Shown here: in pieces, positions 1 through 11,128 of the stretch | Layout: every line of letters starts with the position of its first letter | Position numbering within the stretch: the first letter of the stretch is position 1 | NCBI GenBank assembly: GCA_033439255.1 | Contig: CM065889.1 | Location: 1 to 64,000, forward strand | DNA length: 64,000 nt | Direction of reading: 5' to 3' | DNA from: Hericium rajendrae | Taxonomy: Eukaryota > Basidiomycota > Agaricomycetes > Russulales > Hericiaceae | Program-made: the position numbers and the translations under genes | The notes under the pieces: generated by a model | Told to the model about the DNA's origin: nothing | What the model saw: the letters and a program-made list of their open reading frames with translations, nothing else | Databases searched by the model: none

Positions 1-2410
1 CGTTCAGTTACGTATTGCTAAGGTTAAACAGACGACTACAAGCGTAGATGCCTTCCTTCAGCGATTCAGACAATCTGTGGCTGTGCTGCCTCATTTTTGA
101 TGGGATATACCTCGCGTCTAGGGCGCAGGGTATAGGCCTTGCCAGCTGGATAGAAATACCCACCACTGAGACAGAAGTGCTTACAATGTAAGGCATCATT
201 GTCCTCAGAGTTGTTAGTTTGGCTGACCCACATAAGGGATTGTGACTTTGAGAATGTTTCAGCAGAAAAGATGATGCAAAGAGCGTCGCAACCTGTCAAG
301 GCTGTGAAAAAAAGGGAGAATAGCGGGAGAATAAGTGCTTCTCAGCCAGTGCGTGTCTGTGTCTTGCTTTTGCATCCTCTAACTCTCGAAAGAAGGTGCA
401 AAAGAGCAAAAATCAGGATGTAAATGATCAAATACCTATGCCGACAGTGCATGGGTCACAGCGGATGACGTCTGCCTTGATCGAATCCAGCAAAGCTCAT
501 GGCAACATGCCGGCAACGGTCGTTGCACCCATCATCGTTCGGACGCAGACATGCTCCGGCTGGCTGCAGTGCCTGATGATCTCAGACTTGCCGTCAAGGA
601 GAGCCTACAGGGTGTGCTTTGCCGCCTTGGAGAGGACCATTGGTTTACTGGTGATGTTGCACGACAGCTATGGGAGTCATTGGGAAACTTGAAGGACACA
701 GAATTGGCACTAGTGGCAATGCAGAAGGGAGCGCAGAAGGGACTGGATGAGTGTTTCGATGAGCAAATGGACAGTGAATTGTAGGCTGTGCAAGACAGTA
801 GATGATCTTGCTTGAAAGGGCCATTTATTGATTCCTCTATTCCTCTACTATTGCTGAGTATGCTGCGCAGCAATTGTACATGTTTGGTTGTAGTCTCTTT
901 CGCACGTCTCTTCCTGTTTGCTCAAAAAGTCTCACATGTGGTTGTACACTCTGCTGCGCAGTCTGTAGACTACTCCATCTTCCGAGAAGTGTCGTTGTGG
1001 ATTGAACGTCATCCCGCACTCGGATATGACATATATTTTCCACTACTGAATATGCTTATTAATGCATGCATTGTGTGCCCGCATCGACTTTAAAATCACG
1101 GTAAGTCAGCAGTGCATTCTCTTCCATGACCATTATGCTGTCACACTTCCTACTATACAACCAGCGCGTGTTCCCATCGCCTGCTGGTGACGTCCGACCA
1201 GGCTGTGCGTGACACATAGCGCACGATCGTCGAGGGGCGCAGTGTGCTCTGAGCGGGCATCCTCTCCAAGAGGTCGTGTGAAGGGCGTCGTCGTGTTGTT
1301 TTTCTGTGCTGATTGGTTCGCTATGTGGGGCTGTAGGATCTCTGTATTTCGAGACTGATTGCAGGTACCCATAACCTATCCTTGCATATAAGCGAAGCTC
1401 ACATCTGCACGCAGGCAAGCATTCTGCCTGCCATCATGATGAATGCATAGAATCAGTGCCGATCTCGCGTATGGCATGCACGTTATCATGCAGTGCAAGA
1501 TCTGGCACTGCATCCCGCATACTGCGTCCTCGCTCACGTTCATTGTTGACGAGATGAACGTGATAATGCCATGGACGTGGTCCCGCAGTGTGACAATTCG
1601 TTCAGAGTGTGACGGACATCTTCGCGCTTGACGCTTCGATCTCGCGGCTGTACCACATCAGCACGTCCAGACACAAGATTCACTCTGTGTTGAGTACGGA
1701 GTACCTCGCCTTCCCACGCATGGGAAGGCGCAGAAGGATTAGTCACTGCGCCCGTTTATGCCCCTGGTTCGCTCTGGACGAGGTGCGTGCATTTGTATCT
1801 GTATGCCTTTGAGACCTGAGCAGCCGCAGTACTATGCCGTGCGTGGTGCTCCTGGTGTCATGCACGCGCTCAAGGTGGAACGACCGCGAGACGGCGAGCC
1901 ACGTTGCGGAGGACTATTTGAGGATGCATTGTGTGTCTGGCCATCTCCTTTTTCTCTCGTGCTTCTGACCGAGACGCACATTATGGTATAAATGCCCAGT
2001 TTGTTTCATACGGGCGATCGTGGAGGTCAAGAGTAAGTACAAGATCACGATTTCTAAGATGACTACGATCGAAGGGGTGTTAGAAAATTGGAGAAACTTT
2101 TAAATTGGCCCCCCCTAGAATTCTATATATTTTCGTACCAAATCGTGTAGATGTTGCTTCTGTAATACGTTTCGTCCAAATGCGACTGAATATGCACATG
2201 AACCCTGCTCTTCCAAAACAGAATATGAATATTGACTCTAACCTTGACCAAGACTGGCAGAGCGCCAGCTCTGTCACGTCTTGTATGTTTTGTGCGTTGT
2301 TAGGTGAAAACATGGGCACTGCACATACAACTGCCCCTTCACACCATGCACATATGAATGGTTACCCCGTGTGATGACAGCATCATATGTATGAAGGCTG
2401 GTAAAAAGAG
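1..2410. other. Gene-free left end
   Basis: No convincing gene is seen. Short open frames exist on both strands, the best being 551-784 on the plus strand, which encodes 77 residues. None has a recognisable domain, repeated homologous copy or credible splice structure. The stretch becomes AT-rich towards its right end and leads into the repeat field. It may hold decayed coding sequence, but I cannot name a source. Confidence 0.5.
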
Positions 2411-2489
2411 AGACCTATTAGAGGTGGTCTGGATGATGAGCACTGCATGAGCATGCATTCAATTCTGCCCCTGACATTGACTGTTCAAA

Positions 2490-3000
2490 GTGTGTACCCC
2501 CTTGAACAAGACCTTTCTCAAAGAATTTGAATATTGCTGATATGACTCTGAGACTTTCCATGTCTGATCTAACATACGCAAAGCACATGTACGGTAAGTT
2601 TGAGTGCAATCGGACCACACATAAATGCGTGGCCAAAGCCACCTCCTTGAGGAGGTAGCAGAGGGCAATCAAAGTGAGAACATGTCATATTGTCTGGAAA
2701 CTCTGTGAGGATGTATATTGAATGTAGATAAACACTGTGCATTGACTAGCCATAGAGGAGAAGCAATAAATGGATTATTTTCTGCTGTTCAAATTGCACC
2801 TCCCCTCTGAACAAGATCTCCTCCAAATAATTTGAATACTGCCACTGTAGCTCTGACATAAAGCACATGCATGGTATCTTTGTATACGATCAGACCATAC
2901 ACAAATGATTTCGTGCGTTGTTAGGTGAAAGCATGCACACTGCACATACAACTGCCTCTGTACACAATGCACATACTAATGGTTACCTTGTACAATGACA
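2490..3000. repeat. Two outlying copies of the ~305-base degenerate repeat
   Basis: Two diverged copies start near 2497 and 2800. They share recognisable blocks with the main array at 5431-6760: a block like CAAATAATTTGAATATTG, then AAGCACATGTA, a TTTGAG..GATCGGACCACACA block, and the palindrome ACCTCC-TTGA-GGAGGT at 2641-2656. The spacing matches the 300-310 bases between copies further right. On the minus strand the first copy is open for 84 codons (2418-2672), and the translation resembles the open frame at 5726-5923. Confidence 0.7.
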
Positions 3001-3439
3001 GCAGAGCACTGCCTGGTATTATTCCTCTCGCACATTTCTATGGATTCGTGTGATGAGCTATGCTAAAATTCAAAAGAGAGAAAACTGACCTCGAGGCATG
3101 TATCGGAATCAGAAGACACAGAAAGGATCATCGGCAGTATCAATTTTAGTGAAATTGAATTGTAACCCTCAATAAGTGGCCTTGACAGGTTCTCCTAGAC
3201 TATTGACAGTCATATGAGTGAAGCGTGAGGAGATAACTTATATATAGATGAGCATTGAACTGTGAAGCAGGCGTACATGCTATAATTGTACCCTGTAAGC
3301 TTTTTTGTCTCCGAAACATGAAGTTCTGAGGGAAAAAAACTGCCAATGGTTAGGTTGTAAGGTTTGTAATATTTGCAAGGTCTATCATGCTCGTTGACAT
3401 GGCAGATTTTGATCTTCACTGTGCCTAGCTGTGAGAGAT

Positions 3440-3930
3440 CATGATTTCAGGATGCCTTTCCTTCTAGAGATGAATGTTGTAAACAGATTTTCACTAGCTG
3501 AAAGGCTAGCTGAGGTAGACTGAGCTGACCACGTGTGTGAACAGCAGCAAAAATAAATAGACACATGGTAGAACTGTCTTCTTTGCCCTTGGCCTCTGCA
3601 ATGATGCTGTCTTCCAAACACTCAAGGTGAGTCTTGCAGTTGCCCGCGAGTGTTCCATCAATGGAAATGAAAACTTTTATATCTGACTGGTCAAACCCAC
3701 CAGTTGTAAACTCAATTATAAAGGCCTGATCAGCAAAAGAATTGATATCCATGTACCTTTTTTGCCTCACTCGGGATATAACAGAAGATTGAATTGTCAC
3801 CATCTTGCTTCACTTGAAACTGAGGAAGCTGTTTATCATCGCAGGATATTGAAACTTGCAGACCACGAAGCTGGAGTGGCATGCCAGCCTCCCTGGTGCA
3901 AGCGTCCAGAAATCAGTACTTGATGCTTAA
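3440..3930 (-). pseudogene. Decayed small gene, copy 1 (possibly DUF7918-like)
   Basis: Read on the minus strand, frames joined by a possible very short intron (near 3725-3755) give a fragment with LQVSISCDDKQLPQFQVKQ, then CYIPSE, then a stretch ending DIKVFISIDGTLAGNC. A second diverged copy lies at 4290-4650, so this was once coding sequence. The pattern (a described beta-strand, an xxCYIPSE segment, then a residue-poor SIDG turn) reminds me of the agaricomycete DUF7918 family, but that is memory-based and weak. No clear start or end is seen, and the copy is probably not functional. Confidence 0.35.
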
Positions 3931-4289
3931 AGTGTCTAGCTGTATAAAAGGTAAGAATATAACACAGGTCAACTTCCAAGCTAAGTCACGAAATTACAGG
4001 ATGCTGCATAAAAACTTGCACCGAAGAACACTAGTATGGGAGAAGGAAGAGACATGATGTGAACGTGTTGTGTTCACTGTCACACATTTTTTGGATTTTG
4101 AGATACTGAGGTTATTGAATAGCAGATACCTCAGGACCAAAACACCAAGTGGGAGGGTGGATGAGAGAATTTGGGAGTGCTGGAGGAGACAAAGAGATTA
4201 TCACCCAGAACAGGATGAACAGCAGCAAAAATATTATAATGGACACATGATAGAACTATCTTCCTTGCCCTCAGCCTCTCTTCTTGCCC

Positions 4290-4660
4290 CTCAGTCTCTG
4301 CAATGATGTCTTCTTCCAAACACTCAAGGCAAGTCTTACAGTTGCTCGCGAGTCTTTCATCGATGGAAACGAAGATCCTTATATCTGATTGGTCAAACTC
4401 ACAAGTTGTCGACTTAATCAGAAAGGCCTGATCAGAGATGTAATGAGGTAAATTTCAAAAGGACCAAGGACTCAATATCCACGCACCTTTTCTGCTTCAC
4501 TTGAGTTAAAGCAAGAGATTGACTCATCACGGTCTTGCTCCACCTGATATATGGGAAGCTCATTGTTCTTGCAGGATATCCAGACTTGCAAACGGCAAAG
4601 ATCCAGTGACATTCCGATACAGCTGTTGTAAGCATCCAGAAATCAGTGCTAAAAGCTTGG
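4290..4660 (-). pseudogene. Decayed small gene, copy 2
   Basis: This is the partner of the copy at 3440-3930. Matching pieces are LQVWISCKNNELP, SSEAEK, FDQSDIRIFVSIDE and NCKTCLECLEE. At DNA level the match to 3540-3790 is strong and in the same orientation, about 700 bases apart, so the two arose by local duplication. Differences include an insertion near 4270 and frame changes, so it is probably a relic. Confidence 0.35.
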
Positions 4661-4699
4661 ACCTCAGCATCGAGCTGTGCGTACAAAAGATAAAAAACA

Positions 4700-5430
4700 C
4701 AGTCTGGCCTGAAGAAACACGACTTAGAGAGACGTTAGTCTATGCTACAAGTAGAGTGAGTAAAGGCAAAACTCATAAGTAATGCAAGATATGCTCACCT
4801 CAGTCTATTATGTGAAAGAGTGAGGTATCTGAGTGAACGAGAGAGCCCTTATATAGTACTGTGGGCTCTGCATATCTACCAATCAGAAATTGTACAGTAA
4901 TTATAAGCATAGCATCATAGATTGCTCATTGCGTGAGAACAGCATCAGTCAGCTCACTAAGGTATCAGTAAGCGTGTGTCTAACTTGTACAGTAAGGCTA
5001 TGTGAGTGTTCCATGTGATTCTACAATCACTAAAGTCCAGATCATTTTCGATCTTTTCATACTTTGTTGTCATCGAGAGTAACATCATCAACCCAACCCA
5101 ACATGGCCCACTTGGGTTACCAGATATAACAATAGATTGACTCATCTCCATGTTGTGCAGAGTGTATGTGAGCGTGAGTAAGGATGGCAAGAACCAACTG
5201 CTTATGCGAGTGCAGTGGCTGGTGTGGACAAACAGAAGTCACTACTTCATGATATATATGTAGATGATGTGACTTGGTCTTCGAGCTATCCCTATGCTCA
5301 TTAAAGTTCTGTGCAAACAATGTGAGAACATGTCCTAGCATGTCGAGACTCTGTGAGGATGTAGAATGAGCAGAGATAAACAGTATGCATGGGCCAGCAG
5401 AAGCACTATCTGAATTATTTGCCTCTAATC
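4700..5430. other. AT-rich spacer
   Basis: No gene is seen. Short open frames of 74-87 codons have no recognisable content. The block at 5340-5430 (ACTCTGTGAGGATGTA followed by GATAAACA) matches the spacer part of the ~305-base repeat, so the array may begin slightly earlier than 5431 in a degraded form. Confidence 0.5.
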
Positions 5431-6760
5431 AAAGTGTGCCTCTCTTGTGAAACAAATCTCTTCCAAATAATTGAAATATTGCTGCTGTAGCTCTGAACTT
5501 CTTCACGTCAGACCCAACGTATGCAAACCACATGTATGATAAGTTTGAGCACGATCAGACCAGACACAAATGCATAGCAAAAGTAACCTCCTTGAGGAGG
5601 TGGCAGAGAGTAAACAATGTGAGATTGTGTCCTATTGTCTCGAACCTCTGTGAGGATGTACAATGAGTATGAATGAGTACTATATATAGACCAGCTGTAC
5701 AACAAAAGCAGTATCTGAATATTATTTAAAGCCAATGAAGGTACATATCCCCCAGAAGAAGATGTAGCTCAAATAATTCGAATATTATAGCTATAACTCT
5801 GAATGCTTCCACATCTGACCTAACATATACAAAGCACATGTATGGTAAGTTTGAGCATGATCGGACCACACACAAATACACGGCAAAAGTTACCTCCTCA
5901 AGGAGGTGGTAAAAGGCAAACAATGTGAGATTACATCATATACTCTCAAAACTCTGTGAGGATGTATATTGAATGTAGATAAACACTATGAATTGACAAG
6001 TTATACAGGAAAAGTAATATCTGAATTATTTGAAGCTAATCGAAGTATGTATCCTCTAAAACAAGATGCAGCTCAAATAATTTGAATATTGTGGCTATGA
6101 CTTTGAAACTTTTCATGCCTCATTTATCATATGAAAAACACATACCAAATAAGTTTGAGGATGATCGGACCACACACAAATACGTAGCAAAAGTCAGTCA
6201 TGTTCTTGAGAAGGTGATAGAGGGCAGACAATTTGGAAATGTATGGTATGACCACGAAGCTTTGTGAGTATGTATATTGAATGTACACAAACATGATTCA
6301 TTCATCAGTTATGCAGCAGAGAGAATATCTGAATTATTTGAAGCTAATTAACATATGTATCCCCTAAAAAAAGATGTAGCTCAAATAATTTGAATATTGC
6401 AGCTATGATTCTGAAACTTTTCACATCTCATCTAACAAATGCAAAGCACATATACTATAAGTTTGAGTGCGATCGAACTACACACAAATGTGCAGCAAAA
6501 GTTGCCTCCTCGAAGAGATGGTAAAGGGCAAACAATTTGAAAACATGTTGTATGATCATGAAACTTTGTGAGCATGTATATTTAATGTACATGAACATGA
6601 TTCATTCATCAGTTATGCAGCAGAGGGAATATCTGAATTATTTGAAGCCAATCAAAGTATGTATCTCCTAAAACAAGATGCAGCTCAAATAATTTGAATG
6701 TTGTAGCTATGATTCTGAAACTTTGCATGTACAGCACTGCATATACCATGCACATACCAT
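5431..6760. repeat. Tandem array of ~305-base degenerate repeats
   Basis: Five consecutive copies begin near 5431, 5745, 6045, 6350 and 6655, so the period is 300-315 bases. Each has a CTCAAATAATTTGAATATTG-like block, a CACATGTATGGTAAGTTTGAG-like block, a GATCGGACCACACACAAAT block, a short palindrome, and a spacer with CTTTGTGAG..TGTATATTGAATGTA and a CAGTTATGCAG block. The palindrome ACCTCC-loop-GGAGGT is exact at 5586-5601 and 5892-5907 and eroded in later copies. Copies are diverged by substitution and are AT-rich. No long open frame runs across copies. It looks like old non-coding satellite or a tandemly amplified piece of a mobile element. Confidence 0.8.
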
Positions 6761-7110
6761 GCATGTTTGAGCGAGATTGAACCTTAGAATAATGAGTGGT
6801 AGAGGTCTTCTCCTAGAGGGGATCAATTTTAGACAAATGTGCTCCAAACAATTCAGGCATTGCTCTTGGCAGGTCCATATTGCTGCAGCATCATAATACA
6901 GCATGTATGAACAATATGTATGCACCCAAATGACCCCAACATTGCTGCCTGAATTGTTTGGACCATCTTCTCCTCCTCTCCCCCCCACAACAATGATTGC
7001 CTTGCCGAGAAAGAACGGGACCGCTGTTTTTGCTAAAATTTCACATACAAGGGCTTCATATATATAGCTACCCACATACAAAATTTCAGGACAAAATTCC
7101 ATGACAACAG
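6761..7110. other. Spacer before the charged-protein gene
   Basis: No gene is seen. A minus-strand open frame (6707-7246, 179 codons) spans this stretch and the start of the next gene. Its sequence is cysteine-rich and without a recognisable domain, so I leave it out. Confidence 0.4.
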
Positions 7111-8202
7111 TTGTTGAGATGCAGGAATGTGGGTACCAATCGCCTGCCCTCACGGCCACTCTCTCCAACACCACCCCCACCTCCTCCCCCACGTCCCGTA
7201 CTGGTACCTGCATGGAAGCCTCAACCTGTGAAGATGACTGTGACATCGCAGCCCGCAGTGCCCGATGATGCTCTGCGAACTCCAGTTCGTGGCGGAATAT
7301 CTACGAGGCAAGATACAACTCCAGTGCAGCAACCACTATGGGCACCAGGTCCTTCGCAAGCATCTCGAGTGCGTACACCTGTGCCTATCACCAGTATATC
7401 CACGATGCCTGCTGTGCGTCGTTCGGAATCTGCAAGCGAAGACATCGGACCTTCTGAGGCTGAGGAGTCTGCGCTAGAGGTCGAGTCGGCATTGGAGGTA
7501 GACGAGTTAGTATCGTCACGAAACCAGACTGAGGAGCTGAGGCCCACGTCGCCCCCGAATTCCGCTGCTGCTGCCGCCGCTGACGACGATGACGAGGGTG
7601 ACGACGACGAGGATGATGATGATGACACCAAGCAGGACGCTGCCGCCGCTGCCGCCGTCGACACCGGCCGACATGCGGACAGGATGACACCAAGGAATTG
7701 GTACGTTAACCAGGCTAGCAAGTCTTCCGGCCATCAAGACAAAGATGACCAGCCATCGGACAAACGACGTCAGCGCGCCGTATCGGAGAAACACACGGAA
7801 GCAGTGACAGAGAGGCGGACTTCGACTCGTGGAGCTGCAAAGCACAAGGCGGATGAAGAGCAGCAACCTGCAAGGCCGAAGCGAGTCACGAAGCACAAGG
7901 CTCAGGAAGAGGAGCTCGCTCTTGTGCAGCCTTCAAAGCCGAAGCGAGGCACAAAGCGCAAGGCTAACGAAGATGAGTCGGTCACCGAAGAGCCCATGAA
8001 GCGAAAAAGAGGGCAAGAAACGTATGTACTCCTTTTATCACTTACTGTAAACCGATTCTGACATTGTTCTAGTGCAACAAGCAATGGAAGGAAGCCTGTG
8101 ACGTGCAAGAGCACCAAGAACAATGATACACAGGCCGGCACCTCTGCCCCTCGTCGGTCAACATGGTCAGTATCAGACTTACAACTACATGATCTTATCT
8201 AA
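7111..8202 (+). CDS. Charged, low-complexity protein of unknown function
   Basis: Two exons are supported, 7111-8021 and 8073-8202, around a 51-base intron with a GTATGT donor and TTCTAG acceptor. The frame is kept and gives about 346 residues. The N-terminus is proline-rich. Around residue 130-165 there is an acidic stretch, followed near 150-175 by alanine and aspartate runs. The second half carries repeated basic patches of the type KHKA, KRGTKRKA and KRKRG, which look like nuclear localisation signals. No enzymatic or DNA-binding domain is seen. An upstream exon is possible because the proline run begins immediately after the chosen ATG. The gene sits alone among repeats, so it could be a fragment of a larger or mobile-element-borne gene. 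Confidence 0.45.
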
Positions 8203-8310
8203 CGGCATATGTTCAGCACGAAATAAGGCTTACAAGGGTTCTGCGAGGTCATATAGTATTCCTTGCCAACATGTATGTACTGTCTGGTCAGATGATTTTG
8301 GTTAGTGTCA

Positions 8311-8476
8311 GATGGGATTCGATGACGTGGGATTCGATGAAGTCAGATTCGATGAAGTCAGATTCGATGAAGTCAGATTCGATGAAGTCGGATTCGTTGA
8401 AGTCGGATTCGTTGACGTCGGATTCGTTGACGTCGGATGGGATGAAGTCGGATAGGATGAAGTCGGATGGAATGAT
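8311..8476. repeat. 15-base minisatellite
   Basis: About eleven units of GATTCGATGAAGTCA and variants run head to tail. The left units are nearly identical. The right units drift to GATTCGTTGACGTCG and GATGGGATGAAGTCG. Because 15 is a multiple of three, all frames stay open and the plus frame reads as a five-residue repeat (MKSDS/LTSDS). The array is probably not translated; it starts about 110 bases after the stop of the charged-protein gene. Confidence 0.9.
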
Positions 8477-9000
8477 GGTTGGATTGAATGAGGGCCTGGT
8501 ATCGGATTGGATGGGATTGTAGAGATCGGATGCCGTTGGATATATTTGTATGGGTTCGGATTGATTTGAATCGCACAAGTCGGATTAACGGATAATATGT
8601 GAGCTTGTAGGATCAGATTATGACTTAGGATTGGATTGGATTGATCCATGAGAGTAGATTGTATATAATCATGGTGCTCAGATTGGATTGGATTGGATTA
8701 ATCTATTATATTTTGACTGCCCTATTCTCATCTGATTAATAGTGTGTGCAGAATATTGGATCCGATTGGATTGGATTATATGAGATTGTAACAATGGATA
8801 CATCTCTAAACATATTGGATTATATTTATATAGGGTGGGTAACTGCCTTAGAACTTGTGGGTTGGATCAATCCATAACCCCTTACAACTTATGGGTTGGA
8901 TTAATCCTATGATATGCATAAGGTGGGGTAGGGGCTCGAGATGCCGTGGCGGCCAGCGTGCAGGGGTGGGACGGCTGTATGACTTCCCAGCTGTTTAGAT
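8477..9000. repeat. GGATT-rich simple-sequence region
   Basis: GGATT/GATTG runs recur at 8500-8520, 8630-8645, 8675-8702 and 8757-8780, followed by two copies of a CTTATGGGTTGGATTAATCC-like block at 8850-8910. The composition continues from the 15-base minisatellite, which suggests that replication slippage built the whole 8.3-8.9 kb stretch. No gene is seen. Confidence 0.7.
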
Positions 9001-9135
9001 TGAACTATAAACTAGTGTATAGTCTTATATCGTAATAAAAGTTTGTTGAGTTCAATTGGAGCTCCTGGAGTTGACTTCAAAGAATGACCCTTCAAGGTAA
9101 GTTATGCTCACACTTCGAACATGAGGGTACCTTTG

Positions 9136-9330
9136 TTCGCTCTTCTGGTAGGAGTATTTGCTCGCTCTCGCAGGAATATTTGTTCGCTCTTGAAGAATAT
9201 GTTCGCGCGTCGAAATCTTTGCTCGCGCGTCGAAATCTTTGCTCGCGCGTTGAAATCTTTGCTCGCGCGTCGAAATCTTTGCTCGCGCGTCGAAATCTTT
9301 GCTCGCGCGCTGAAAGTTTGCTCGCATCCA
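9136..9330. repeat. 20-base minisatellite
   Basis: Units of GCTCGCGCGTCGAAATCTTT run from 9201 to 9320, six copies, four of them almost identical. To the left are three more diverged units of 22-24 bases of the form TTTGTTCGCTCT..GGAATA. The 20-base period shifts frame with each copy, so the open frames across it (both strands) just show the repeat in turn and are unlikely to be real proteins. Confidence 0.9.
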
Positions 9331-9374
9331 TGTATTTGCTCGCTGCTGATTTTTTGTGCAAACGAACCGCCATA

Positions 9375-9840
9375 CCATACAAGCAACGTCTGCGTGCGTA
9401 CGCAAGTTGTCAGTGGTGACCATATTGCAACGATTCCAGAGTGGGAGCCATACCAGTGTACCAAGGAGAACATGCTTGAAAAGGTAAGCAACGTCCGCGA
9501 ACGTCCGCAGACAATTATTAGTGATCGAGTAGACGAAGTCAGTTCCACAGACCGGAGAGCAGGAGCCATGCCAGTACCCGGGTGAGCACGCTTGAGAGGC
9601 AAGCAACATCCGCGGACATCTGGATGCGGTAGCTGACAACAGTATGGATGGCATGAATTCTGAGAACTTTAGGGTGCAGGAGTCATACCAGTGCCTCAGG
9701 GAGAGCACACTTGAATGGCAAGCAACATCCGCGGGGCGCCGATGGTAGCCGTATTGAGGGCGTGAGTGCAAGGAGCGGGAGCCATACCCGTGCCTCGGTG
9801 AGGGAGGCAAGCAACATCCGCGAACGGCCGCAAGCAATCG
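9375..9840. repeat. Degenerate ~110-base tandem repeat
   Basis: Five copies of a block centred on GCAAGCAACATCCGCG lie near 9383, 9486, 9599, 9718 and 9808. It is preceded in most copies by GGAGCCATACCAGTGCCTC..GAGCACGCTTGA. The minus strand stays open for 261 codons across these copies and the 20-base minisatellite (9052-9837), with a repeating peptide of about 38 residues. Open reading through a repeat is weak evidence for a gene, so I call it a repeat. Confidence 0.75.
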
Positions 9841-11128
9841 CTGTTGACCGCAATGATGGCTTGCTATGCAGAGACTGCTGTGAATAAACGGTAGCTAAGC
9901 TAGCCATGGGAGGATGTGTGGCGACAAAATAAGGTGAGAGAGGGGTGGTGGAGGTAAGGGATCAAGAGACGGATGGTTGAACGACGAGTGGAGGGTATTC
10001 TTATATATGCACGACGGCAAAGCTGAGACTGCGGGCCACGGGACTCAGATTGCGGCCCCCAGCATAGGATATGCCGAAACCTCTGTCCCGATAATGGCTG
10101 TTGTAGCTATCAGCGGTGGTCGTGGTTCGGTGGGACGGAGGATGTTGCTAACCCAAGTCTGCGCAATACTGAGACGGAAAGACTGGTCAAACATATGGAT
10201 GAAATGGTACATACACGGGATACCAGACGATATTAAAAGTTTCATAGGACGAATGCGTCAAGAGGAGAGCTCGGAGAAACAAACACACCCAACCTGAATC
10301 AAACGTCGCAGAGACGCTCTCTTTCCACATTTCAGTTTAGACTGAAAGATGAGATTCTTCCTCAAGTGCATACGTTAATGGTGCGTGTGACGAATGGGTA
10401 GACGTGGTTGGTAACATTGAGGTTGACGAGTTGTCGGAGAAGAGAGAGCTGGAGACAGACCCTTTCGTTTCGAGACCTGGTTCACGTTGGGCGCTTACAG
10501 CAAAGCCGCACCCACACCCACTAACGGACTGCCCGGGGACTCCTGGTGGTTTCCACGCCAAAGCTACATAGAAAGCAGACGTCAGACAGATGATCCTGAG
10601 GTACGAAGCATTGAGTCCTATCTACTCTCCCTCTACGAGACTAGCCAGGCTCTCCGTCTTCACTCACTTGTTGTGTTTCATAGGGGATTATTATTTTTAT
10701 CTCGATCTCGAGTAGCTAACAGTCTGTAATCAATACACAGTAGCCTAGTCCGTGGTGCAAGAGGAAAATTAGAGAGCGTGTTACACGGGGAACTGTGCAC
10801 GACCTATGAACCAAAAAAAAAACCGGTAGGCCAGCGTGCCATGAGTTTGGTAAAGACCGAGTGGGGAGGAGTTACAGGACTACAAGCGATGCGGGACGCG
10901 CCAGCGATAAAACAGGGGAGGGGTAAAATGGGCGAGCTGAGGCGCACGCAGAATGGTATATAGGACCAGCGAGCTACACCATAGAAATAAAATGAGATGA
11001 ACTCGGACAGAGCGCGGCAGCTGCAACAAGAAATGCAGGGCGTGACGACGGAACAGACGACAAGAGATATGATACAAGCCCGAGAACAGTCACCCAGGCG
11101 GAGAAACAAAAGAGGAACGCGCTACAGC
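9841..11128. other. Spacer between the repeats and the first conserved gene
   Basis: No convincing gene is seen. The best open frame, 9977-10297 on the plus strand (106 codons), has no recognisable domain. The right part holds the 3' flank of the minus-strand bHLH gene. Confidence 0.5.

Noticed and set aside
551-784. 77-codon plus-strand frame near the left end
   Set aside because: No domain, no homologue in the window and no splice support.
6707-7246. 179-codon minus-strand frame
   Set aside because: Composition is cysteine-rich and random; it overlaps the start of the better-supported plus-strand gene.
9052-9837. Minus-strand open frame of 261 codons
   Set aside because: It lies across two tandem repeats and its sequence is just their translation.
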